DNA of 64,000 nucleotides from Geomonas silvestris (GTDB lineage Bacteria; Desulfobacterota; Desulfuromonadia; Geobacterales; Geobacteraceae), in the NCBI RefSeq assembly GCF_014193515.1, contig NZ_BLXX01000012.1, positions 124,001 to 188,000 on the forward strand, given 5' to 3'. Positions 26,603 to 32,786 of this stretch are shown here, piece after piece (position 1 is the first letter of the stretch; every line of letters starts with the position of its first letter). Below the pieces are notes generated by a model that made no database searches, was not told the origin of the DNA, and worked only from the letters and a program-made list of their open reading frames with translations. The position numbers and the translations under genes were made by a program.

Positions 26603-27040
26603 CTATTTCAGCCCGCGTTTCTGTCTGATGCAAAGAATCTTCGTTTGGATTATCCGTTCCTGTTCTTGGAGCCGAGCCAGTTCGATCAGATCCCGATCTT
26701 CAGGGTTGAGAATGTCGCTGCCCAACGGTTCTAGGAGGTAGCGGAACGGCTCGAAGGTTCCTGTTACGAGGCAAAACGCTGCCAGCGTTTCGGCCTTGAT
26801 GCAGTAGTCAGGGTTTGAGCTCGTGTACTTGTCCAGCATTTCCTTGCTGATGGTTGACCGGGTCAGCCGGCTTATCTCGCTGGAGATCCTGTAGCGATCC
26901 AGGCCGCTTTCGCTGATTGCCCGCGACAAGCATTGGCGGAGCCCTAAGCCAATATCCAATGCCCCTTCCGCCATACCGGTATCAAATAGCCCTTGCTGAC
27001 CTGACAGCCCCTTATCCTTTCCTGTAATTCTTTTGGACAT
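26603..27040 (-). CDS. Probable early regulatory protein of the Mu-like element
   Basis: 145 residues. The centre reads LRQCLSRAISESGLDRYRIS, followed by SEISRLTRSTISKEMLDKYT, an HTH-like arrangement in which a scanning helix is paired with SKEMLDKYTSS. The pattern is common in small proteins just downstream of the ner position in Mu-like prophages. The N-terminus (SKRITGKDKGLSGQQGLFD) is disordered and basic. AAGGAG precedes the ATG by six bases. The function is inferred from position. Confidence 0.55.
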   Translation of the reverse strand: MSKRITGKDKGLSGQQGLFDTGMAEGALDIGLGLRQCLSRAISESGLDRYRISSEISRLTRSTISKEMLDKYTSSNPDYCIKAETLAAFCLVTGTFEPFRYLLEPLGSDILNPEDRDLIELARLQEQERIIQTKILCIRQKRGLK

Positions 27041-27095
27041 TTACGGCTCCTTTTTCGGCTGTTACAATCAAACAAAATTTGATAAAGTACGAACC

Positions 27096-27323
27096 TCAGG
27101 CCGCCTTACGTTTGCGAGTATCAGGCTTGTTAGGCCAGAGTTCCTCTATGGAGACGCCCAGTGCCCTAGCAACAAAGATTCGAAGACGCGGAGACTTTCC
27201 GCGGCCAGCTATTACATGGTTGATAGCGCTTCGATCTACCCCTGCCATCCGAGCGATATCGGACTGGGATACATCTGCATCTACCAGCAACTTCTTTATT
27301 TTTTTGGTCGTCTTCGTCAACAT
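27096..27323 (-). CDS. Cro/Ner-like HTH regulator
   Basis: A 75-residue XRE-type helix-turn-helix protein: VSQSDIARMAGVDRSAINHV forms the DNA-reading unit, followed by GRGKSPRLRIFVARALGVSI, EELWPN and a basic tail. It is the first gene of the leftward (early) transcript and is divergent from the repressor, the place of ner in Mu or cro in lambda. It should repress the repressor gene or the early promoter. A good promoter (TTGACA, 17 bp, TATTTT) places the likely transcription start at or within a few bases of the ATG, so the message may be leaderless. Confidence 0.8.
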   Translation of the reverse strand: MLTKTTKKIKKLLVDADVSQSDIARMAGVDRSAINHVIAGRGKSPRLRIFVARALGVSIEELWPNKPDTRKRKAA

Positions 27324-27358
27324 GTTGACAAAATATCGGCATACGGATGTTTTGTCAA
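27316..27358. promoter_or_regulatory. Divergent operator/promoter region of the Mu-like element
   Basis: Two overlapping inverted repeats are visible: a perfect 14-bp palindrome GTCAACATGTTGAC (27316-27329), which contains the start codon of the Cro/Ner-like gene, and a 9-bp inverted repeat TTGACAAAA / TTTTGTCAA (27325-27333 and 27350-27358). On the minus strand, the second arm gives the -35 box TTGACA (27358-27353) and, after 17 bp, the -10 box TATTTT (27335-27330). Repressor and Cro-like protein probably both bind here. Confidence 0.7.
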
Positions 27359-27388
27359 GATTATTATCGTTATGGGGATATTTAATTT

Positions 27389-28219
27389 ATGATTGGAAGC
27401 CGAATCGCAGATTACAGAAGAGGGTTAAAGTTCAAAGTCGCTGAATTTGCGCGAATTATCGGGATATCGCAAGGGTCTTTGTCGGATATTGAAAACAACA
27501 AGACCAAGCCATCAGCCGATACCATCGAGGCTATTGTTCGGAATACGGATATAAATCCTGGGTGGCTATTGACCGGAGTAGGGCCAAAGAGGACGGGCGA
27601 TTATAGGACAGGGGATGGCAGACCTTTCTCTTCTTCCAAAGACACGGATCAAGGGGAAATAGATCATGATGTAATGTGGAATGTCGTCAATGTGATACAG
27701 CGGATATTAGCAGGGCTGGGGATTGACTCGAAGGTCTTCTCTCAAGATAAACGTATAATTATTCAAAACCTTCTTTACGCTGACTCAAAGCAAAAATCAG
27801 GGCAAGTTGACGAAGTATATGCTGCCCTTTTAGGGCGGCTCACGCTTTGCGAAGTATGTGAAATAAAGAATTTAAAGTTAAGATGGCAAGAAAAATGGAG
27901 AGTCTGGCCAGGAGTCGGCCAGGATCTAGACGACGTTATCATTTCGGTAGAGGCCCCTCCAGGCCTAAAATGCCCTATGGAAGGGAAGCCAAGAGAATAT
28001 ATTACCGATAGGTTTCCGGTAACGGTCTACTGCACCGACTACTATCGTAGACTGATCGACGATGGTTCATTGATTCTGGTTGAAGGAGAACCAGGGGGCA
28101 ACCCGGCCCCAAAAACGCCTGTAAAACAGGGTGCTCAGGTGACACAGACGGTTAGCGGTACAGGTCATAGTGTGGCTGGTCGTGATATCGTTGGGGGAAG
28201 CGGGAGGACGAAGAAGTAG
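27389..28219 (+). CDS. Repressor of the Mu-like element (XRE HTH)
   Basis: A 276-residue protein with an N-terminal XRE helix-turn-helix (about 1-65: FKVAEFARIIGISQGSLSDI, ENNKTKPSADTIEAIVRNTD). The middle part (about 95-245) matches no family I know. It is not a LexA/S24 peptidase, because no Ser-Lys dyad motif is visible, so classical RecA-driven self-cleavage is not expected. The tail ends QTVSGTGHSVAGRDIVGG, and nearly the same segment opens the next protein. It is divergent from the Cro/Ner-like gene across a palindromic operator. The Shine-Dalgarno is weak (GGGGA about 12 bases upstream). Confidence 0.8.
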   Translation: MIGSRIADYRRGLKFKVAEFARIIGISQGSLSDIENNKTKPSADTIEAIVRNTDINPGWLLTGVGPKRTGDYRTGDGRPFSSSKDTDQGEIDHDVMWNVVNVIQRILAGLGIDSKVFSQDKRIIIQNLLYADSKQKSGQVDEVYAALLGRLTLCEVCEIKNLKLRWQEKWRVWPGVGQDLDDVIISVEAPPGLKCPMEGKPREYITDRFPVTVYCTDYYRRLIDDGSLILVEGEPGGNPAPKTPVKQGAQVTQTVSGTGHSVAGRDIVGGSGRTKK

Positions 28220-28675
28220 ATGACCGATTTAAATGGTAGCCATAACAGCGTTAACCAGGCTGTTTCAGGTGAGAATAACCAAGTTGCGGGCCGAGATATC
28301 ATTATTCATATCAAGGACGATCAAGGCGAAAAGCCATTTCCGTATAACCCTAACTTAATCGCCTGCCCAGCATGCGAAAAGCAAGGTATATATCGCGGCG
28401 CAGACACATGTCCTCGCTGCCAGTACAGCTTCTCAAAAGAACGATTGAGAGTTCTAGCTGAGCAGCGGCAAAGGCGCGAGCAGGGCCTTCAACTGCTAGT
28501 GCTCTTGGGGGCTGGGGTGCTTGCTGGTGCGACTCTCATCTCCCAGGTATTCCATTGTGGTGTCCTAAAGAGCCTTGGCGGCGGAGTTATCATTGTTATG
28601 GTGATTGATTGGGGAGGTCTTTTCCTGTGGGTGAGTGTCGTAGCTGCATTGAAGAGGCGACAGGGTAAGATTTAG
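28220..28675 (+). CDS. Membrane protein with AGRDI tail and zinc ribbon, partner of the repressor
   Basis: 151 residues. The N-terminus carries SVNQAVSGENNQVAGRDIII, almost the same as the repressor C-terminus. A zinc ribbon follows (CPACEKQGIYRG ... CPRC, about 51-69), then a basic helix (KERLRVLAEQRQRREQ), and two membrane segments (LLVLLGAGVLAGATLI and GGVIIVMVIDWGGLFLWVSV). The ATG follows the repressor TAG with no gap, so the two are translated together. It may tether or sense for the repressor. No named family was recognised for the whole protein. Confidence 0.7.
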   Translation: MTDLNGSHNSVNQAVSGENNQVAGRDIIIHIKDDQGEKPFPYNPNLIACPACEKQGIYRGADTCPRCQYSFSKERLRVLAEQRQRREQGLQLLVLLGAGVLAGATLISQVFHCGVLKSLGGGVIIVMVIDWGGLFLWVSVVAALKRRQGKI

Positions 28676-29083
28676 GCTCGGATCGGCCCGGGTACGGCAA
28701 TAATTCAATCTTTCAAGTTTCATTTGAAAACCACCTTTTTTACAAGCGATCACCAAGTTATCTACAACCACCTACAAGACCACTTATAGCATTTCTCACT
28801 ACTTACTTTATGTCATCGTCCGTCAAACAGAGTTGGTTGATGCGTGACTCTTCAGTCAGGCCAAGGAGATATTTTGAAGAAACTGTTGTTGGTTGCGCTG
28901 CTGGCGCTGAGCTAAAATCAGCAATCTTCCACTAAACTAGCTGGCGGCTCTCCAGCTCTGCCGACTGATCAGTCGCAAACAGACCCCCCTCCCCTCCTTT
29001 CCGGTTCCTGGTGACAGCGGACTGCGGCCGTCCTATAATGGCGGCCGCAGCACCCGACTTCACCCGCCCACCGGAGGCACTTC
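28676..29083. other. Left-end region of the Mu-like element and host junction
   Basis: About 400 bases, AT-rich to about 28830, that should contain the left end of the element, since in the Mu gene order the repressor lies next to that end. Repeated motifs ACAAG and CCACC occur (28733-28790), possible transposase-binding sites. I could not fix the exact end or a target duplication. Host-like, GC-rich sequence resumes by about 28940. Confidence 0.45.
28874..28915 (+). pseudogene. Remnant: signal-peptide start of a lost exported protein
   Basis: AAGGAG, five bases, then a TTG-initiated frame encoding MKKLLLVALLALS and a stop. This is a typical secretion signal core with a proper ribosome-binding site but no protein behind it, as left by a deletion or insertion at the element border. 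It could be chance. Confidence 0.35.
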
Positions 29084-30214
29084 ATGAAACACGGGCTTAC
29101 TGAAGCAGAAGCCAGGGAGCGGCGCCGGCTGGCGCGCCAGGTCTCCTCCTCGCTGCTCGGCCCCATCGCCGGCAAGATGCCCTACTCCAGCATCGAATCG
29201 CTGGAAAAACTCTCCTACCGCCCCGAACTGGCGCGGCACATCCTCGACATCCTCCCCATGCTGCCGGCGGACCTGGTGCGCCACCAGGTTGAGCGCAGCT
29301 ATCCCCCCTTCATCCGCACGGAAGCGGTCTTCGAGCGGCGCAACCTGTACCTCCTCAAGGACGTGGTGGTGTCGCCCCAGTCGGGGATGGTCTGGCTGGA
29401 GAACAAGATCGTCGAGGAGAGCGTGGGGTCCTTGCGCCGGATCATGGACTGGGGGGAGCTGCTCCACGAGCCCCTGCTGCCGGTAACCGAGCTGCCCCTT
29501 GAGGACCCGGTGCTGGTCTGCCACCCGGCAAGCTACTTCCACTGGCTCATGGAGGTGCTCCCCAGCGTCCTGTTGGCCCTGGCGAGCTTCCCGGCGCTGA
29601 AGATCCTCACCCCCGAGCAGTGCCCGGGCTACCTCGTGCAGGGGCTTGCGGCAATCCTCGGCCCGGAGGTCCTGGAGCGCGTGGTCACCGCCCCCGGCCC
29701 GGTCCGGGTGGAGCGGCTCATCCTGCCGCAGTACCCGGCACGGTCCGAGTTCGTCCACCCGCAGGTACTTAAGTTGCTGCGCGGCGAGGTCCCGGCGAAA
29801 CTTCTCGGGGAAGGCGCGCGCCCGGCGGGAGGCGATTCCGGGGAGGTCTTCTACGTCTCGCGGCGCAAGGGGAAAAAGCGCCGCTTGGCGGGAGAGGATC
29901 TCCTGGAGGAGCGGCTCAACGCGCGGGGGGTCAGCGTACTGCACTGCGAGGAGATGACCTTGAAGGAGCAGGTGCGCACCTTCCAGGGGGCGAGGATGGT
30001 TATCGGCACCCACGGGGCCGGCCTGAGCAACCTCATCTGGTGCGAGTCCCCCTGCCGGGTGGTGGAGATCTTTCCCCGCAACTACATCCTCGACTGCTTC
30101 GCCTGGCTCAGCTTCAGCATGGGGTTCGACTACCGTCACATCATCTGCCAAAACGGCCACGAGCTGGACCAAGCAGCCGTCGCGTCAACCCTCGATTTCT
30201 TGGGCTACCCCTAG
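29084..30214 (+). CDS. Glycosyltransferase family 61 protein
   Basis: A 376-residue GT61 (DUF563) glycosyltransferase. The family signatures are YFHWLMEVLPSVLLALASF (about 161-179) and the C-terminal MVIGTHGAGLSNLIWCESP, followed by RVVEIFPRNY. Bacterial members transfer sugars to exopolysaccharide or lipopolysaccharide; donor and acceptor are unknown here. A basic Arg/Lys patch (SRRKGKKRRLAGEDLLEERL) precedes the nucleotide-binding half. GGAGG sits eight bases before the ATG. It appears to be a single gene with repeats downstream. Confidence 0.85.
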   Translation: MKHGLTEAEARERRRLARQVSSSLLGPIAGKMPYSSIESLEKLSYRPELARHILDILPMLPADLVRHQVERSYPPFIRTEAVFERRNLYLLKDVVVSPQSGMVWLENKIVEESVGSLRRIMDWGELLHEPLLPVTELPLEDPVLVCHPASYFHWLMEVLPSVLLALASFPALKILTPEQCPGYLVQGLAAILGPEVLERVVTAPGPVRVERLILPQYPARSEFVHPQVLKLLRGEVPAKLLGEGARPAGGDSGEVFYVSRRKGKKRRLAGEDLLEERLNARGVSVLHCEEMTLKEQVRTFQGARMVIGTHGAGLSNLIWCESPCRVVEIFPRNYILDCFAWLSFSMGFDYRHIICQNGHELDQAAVASTLDFLGYP

Positions 30215-30290
30215 GGCAGACGCCAGAGCAAGCGCGACATTCCGGGAGGTGTTGCAAAAGGTTGCCAACCCGCATTCAGCCGGCCCCGCG

Positions 30291-30330
30291 TCTCCCCCTT
30301 TGGAAACGGGGGACAGGGGGATTCGCTTTA
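30291..30330. repeat. Dispersed palindrome, CCCCCTTTGGAAACGGGGG copy
   Basis: TCTCCCCCTTTGGAAACGGG followed by GGACAGGGGGATTCGCTTTA. This is the same family as at 13.6, 31.6, 51.3, 53.9, 54.0 and 57.5 kb. Confidence 0.75.
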
Positions 30331-30382
30331 GCCGTTGCCTTAAGGTTCACCCTCCCGCCCATGAGGAGCAACCGTCGTCAGA

Positions 30383-30430
30383 AACACGAAAAGGACTCAC
30401 AGCACCGTTGCCGTGAGTCCTTTTCGTGTT
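30383..30430 (-). terminator. Strong bidirectional terminator
   Basis: A perfect 18-bp stem (AACACGAAAAGGACTCAC with its complement) and a 12-base loop, with a T-rich arm on either strand. It lies 40 bases downstream of the minus-strand gene at 30471-30896, and also downstream of the GT61 gene on the plus strand. Confidence 0.85.
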
Positions 30431-30470
30431 ATACCGGCCGTTTTCGTTGTACCGGTTCATCGTCCGCCGT

Positions 30471-30896
30471 TCAACCGTCCTGGGGTCGTTCTGCCTGCGT
30501 GGCGTTGTGAGCTTCAATTTCTGCCTTGTTCCTGGGGTGGGTCCTTCTTTCCTTGGCGGTGTCGAACCCCGAGACCAGCAGGATGTCCGGATTGGTGACC
30601 GCTACCATTTCCAGAAGAGAGGCGATCTGGTCCAGGTAGAGGATCAGTTGCGCCTGGAGCAACTCGCGCTCCGCGATCACGATCCTGCTGCCGTGCATCG
30701 ACTCGTGGAAAACGTAGTCGTGCTTGTCGGCCGCCGCAAAGAACGCGATGATGAGCGCCAGGTTTGCGCCCCACACCGAGTCGGGGACCCTGTTTTTGTC
30801 GGACAAGGCGGTCCTCACCCTGCTGACAAACTGGTGGAACTTGGTCGGCGGTAAATGTCGAAAGGTTCGCATTATTCGGTAGAGTTGATTCGCCAC
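30471..30896 (-). CDS. Helical protein of unknown function
   Basis: 141 residues, alpha-helical, without signal peptide or membrane segments. It starts at a GTG with AAGGAGG just upstream. Regions of note are TFRHLPPTKFHQFVSRVRTA, LALIIAFFAAADKHDYVFHE and an amphipathic helix (ERELLQAQLILYLDQIASLL). The C-terminal 30 residues are charged and probably disordered. I do not recognise the family. It is a single gene ending at a strong terminator. Confidence 0.65.
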   Translation of the reverse strand: MANQLYRIMRTFRHLPPTKFHQFVSRVRTALSDKNRVPDSVWGANLALIIAFFAAADKHDYVFHESMHGSRIVIAERELLQAQLILYLDQIASLLEMVAVTNPDILLVSGFDTAKERRTHPRNKAEIEAHNATQAERPQDG

Positions 30897-31136
30897 GGTA
30901 CCTCCTTCTTCGCTTGGTGATAGCTTAGATTAGTTATTTTTAATTCACTTCAAGGATACAGGCTTATGCGTGCAGTGCAAGCGTCTGCTCGTTTTTTTTT
31001 GAAGGCACGATCTTTACCCTCTGGGAAAGTGGGTCTATGATCCCTCCTCAGACAACTCCCCATGCCGTTGCCACGGAACAGCACTTCAGATTAATTTCGG
31101 GTACATAGCAACTCGATAATCCCTACATCGCGCTCA

Positions 31137-31538
31137 ACACCATGTGAACCGCGAGTTACGCCGTGTGAACCGCGAGTTACACCGTATGAACCGCGAGTTA
31201 CGCCGTATGAACCGCGGTCTACACCGTGTGAACCGCGAGTTACACCGTGTGAACCGCGAGTTACACCGTGTGAACCGCGAGTTACACCGTGTGAACCGCG
31301 AGTTACACCGTGTGAACCGCGGTCTACACCGTGTGAACCGCGAGTTACGCCGTGTGAACCGCGGTCTACGCCGTGTGAACCGCGGTCTACACCGTGTGAA
31401 CCGCGAGTTACACCGTGTGAGCCGCGAGTTACGCCGTGTGAACCGCGAGTTACGCCGTGTGAACCGCGAGTTACGCCGTGTGAACCGCGAGTTACGCCGT
31501 GTGAGCCGCGAGTTACGCCGTGTGAACCGCAATCAAGA
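31137..31538. repeat. 21-bp tandem array, 19 copies
   Basis: Nineteen units of 21 bp with exact period; the GAACCGC (or GAGCCGC) core recurs at 31145, 31166, 31187 and every 21 bases to 31523. The unit is itself a near-palindrome: GTGTGAACCGCGAGTTACAC, with arms GTGT/ACAC around CGCG. Variants alternate at three or four positions only (GAGTTA or GGTCTA; CGCC or CACC; GTG or ATG). Because 21 is divisible by three, open frames exist on both strands, but they run on into a dispersed repeat and I do not take them as proteins. Confidence 0.95.
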
Positions 31539-31609
31539 ATTACATTGTGTAACTGATCGATATTACAGGAGTGGGGAAGCGCGCTCTTTAGCCGGCAAAA
31601 GAACTCAAA

Positions 31610-31655
31610 CGTTCCCCACTTTGGAAAAGGGGGGACAGGGGGGATTCGCTTTTTG
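31610..31655. repeat. Dispersed palindrome, CCCCACTTTGGAAAAGGGGGG copy
   Basis: Runs from ACGTTCCCCACTTTGG through AAAAGGGGGGACAGG to GGGGATTCGCTTTTTGG. It is the same family as at 53.86 and 57.51 kb, in inverted orientation. Confidence 0.75.
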
Positions 31656-31757
31656 GCCCCGCAAGAACTTCAAAAGCAGGCAACCAGCCCGCAGCCCGCT
31701 AGGTATCACCCCGCCCTTCCCTTCCCCGGTGCTGATACAGACCGCCCGGAGTGGTTA

Positions 31758-31788
31758 CAAAAAAGCCTCCATTACGGAGGCTTTTTTC
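31758..31788. terminator. Bidirectional hairpin terminator without an obvious gene
   Basis: AAAAAAGCCTCC, loop ATTAC, GGAGGCTTTTTT: a symmetric stem ending in T runs on both strands. It lies between the tandem array and a lipoprotein gene, with no gene ending next to it on either strand. The rest of 31790-32040 shows no gene. Confidence 0.75.
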
Positions 31789-32040
31789 GTATCTGCAGGT
31801 GTTGAGAGTTCTGCTGGAATTTGAGGTGCGCCAGAAAAGCCCTTACTGCGAGTGATTCACTCTGGAGACGAACCGGATCTGAGATACCTAAGGGGTCAGC
31901 CGTCGTTCTGTTCCGAACAGGTTACACAAGTTACCCGTGCCCCCGTCCTCCCTGGCGAGCAACTGGCCGATGGTGCGCGGAGCTGCCTGTGCCGTTGCAA
32001 TGAGTGCAACCCAAAAGCCGATGCAAGATGCGAGGCAAAA

Positions 32041-32331
32041 TCAAAATTCTTTTGGTATCGTTCCGGTCAATATATAGGCTGAGCAACTCACACCCTTAAA
32101 AAACGGGAAAAGCAGGATTTCCCCCGTAATGCCTGCGGCATCTGCTTTGTAAGGTATTTCCTTGATTTCCCAGTTTCGTTTTGCAGCTTCGAGCCGGAGT
32201 TTCTCCAGACATCCCTGATGGGTGTAGGCGCTAACAGTGACGATGGCTGGACGGTCTGCTGCCGCCGGCACAATGCTGTGATTCGCACTGCACCCGGACA
32301 ATAAAATTACCAACAGAGCTAGCTTTTTCAT
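32041..32331 (-). CDS. Small lipoprotein of unknown function
   Basis: A 96-residue lipoprotein: MKKLALLVILLSGCSAN has a signal peptide with lipobox LSGC, acylated Cys near residue 14. The mature domain is about 80 residues and contains an alpha-beta pattern (IVTVSAYTHQGCLEKLRLEA, ILLFPFFKGVSCSAYILTG) with two further Cys. I start at the ATG before KKLALL, preceded by GGGGGGG; an upstream in-frame ATG precedes the signal. Not recognised. Confidence 0.7.
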   Translation of the reverse strand: MKKLALLVILLSGCSANHSIVPAAADRPAIVTVSAYTHQGCLEKLRLEAAKRNWEIKEIPYKADAAGITGEILLFPFFKGVSCSAYILTGTIPKEF

Positions 32332-32491
32332 GTCCCCCCCCTTGGTTCCAACCTTCAAGACGTTCACCCCACCTTGGAGCTTTGGTTCTTGGGGCTTTTT
32401 TGCGCTGCGGCTGTCGGTCGCTACAGTAATGGTAGGCTGAAGTTCGGCTCTTGCAAGGGCGGTACTAAGGAACGTATCTCTAGCCTATAGG

Positions 32492-32614
32492 CGTCCCATT
32501 GCACCCCACAAGCTCGAGGCCCAGTGGGATCGGGGCGACAGCGTCTCCACCGAGGAGCTGCGGGTGGCGCTGCGCCGCTACCGGACCTTCTTCAACCGGC
32601 TTTTGTCCATCTGA
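32492..32614 (+). pseudogene. Orphan C-terminal gene fragment
   Basis: A GC3-rich frame that ends in TGA and reads like the end of a real protein (HKLEAQWDRGDSVSTEELRV, ALRRYRTFFNRLLSI) but has no start or ribosome-binding site. It is followed at once by a good hairpin terminator, as a true gene end would be. The 5' part is lost. Family unknown. Confidence 0.45.
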
Positions 32615-32643
32615 AAAAACAGCACTCATATACTTAATAAGGA

Positions 32644-32667
32644 AAGCCTCCGCTAGGAGGCTTTTTT
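32644..32667 (+). terminator. Hairpin terminator after the orphan fragment
   Basis: GCCTCC, GCTA, GGAGGC, then six T. The same GCCTCC/GGAGGC stem occurs in the terminators at 16.0 and 31.8 kb. Confidence 0.8.
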
Positions 32668-32670
32668 GTG

Positions 32671-32745
32671 GTTCATCCGGGAATTTGGGGAACCAAATCC
32701 CCCTCACCATTGACGGGAGAGGGCAAGGGGTGGGTGAAGCTGAAG
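32671..32745. repeat. Dispersed repeat, relative of 13393-13468
   Basis: GTTCATCCGGGAATTTGGGG ... CCCCTCACCATTGACGGGAG ... GGGTGGGTGAAGCTG. It has the same order of blocks as the copy at 13.4 kb. Confidence 0.75.
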
Positions 32746-32786
32746 AAGGGCGAAGCTGCCACGCCACCAAAACTGCCGGTTCATCG

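Noticed and set aside
28733-28830. Exact left end and target duplication of the Mu-like element
   Set aside because: Several TG/CA candidates were tried against the far side (14.29-14.40 and 16.01-16.08 kb), but no convincing inverted repeat plus 5-bp duplication was found by eye.
31137-31538. CRISPR array
   Set aside because: The units are contiguous with no unique spacers, and the period is 21 bp. No cas genes are present.
31144-31824. A long plus-strand open frame with MNRELRRVNRELH repeats, and a mirror minus-strand frame
   Set aside because: It is a by-product of the 21-bp tandem array (a multiple of three). The plus frame runs on through a dispersed palindrome and into a terminator, there is no ribosome-binding site, and both strands are open alike.
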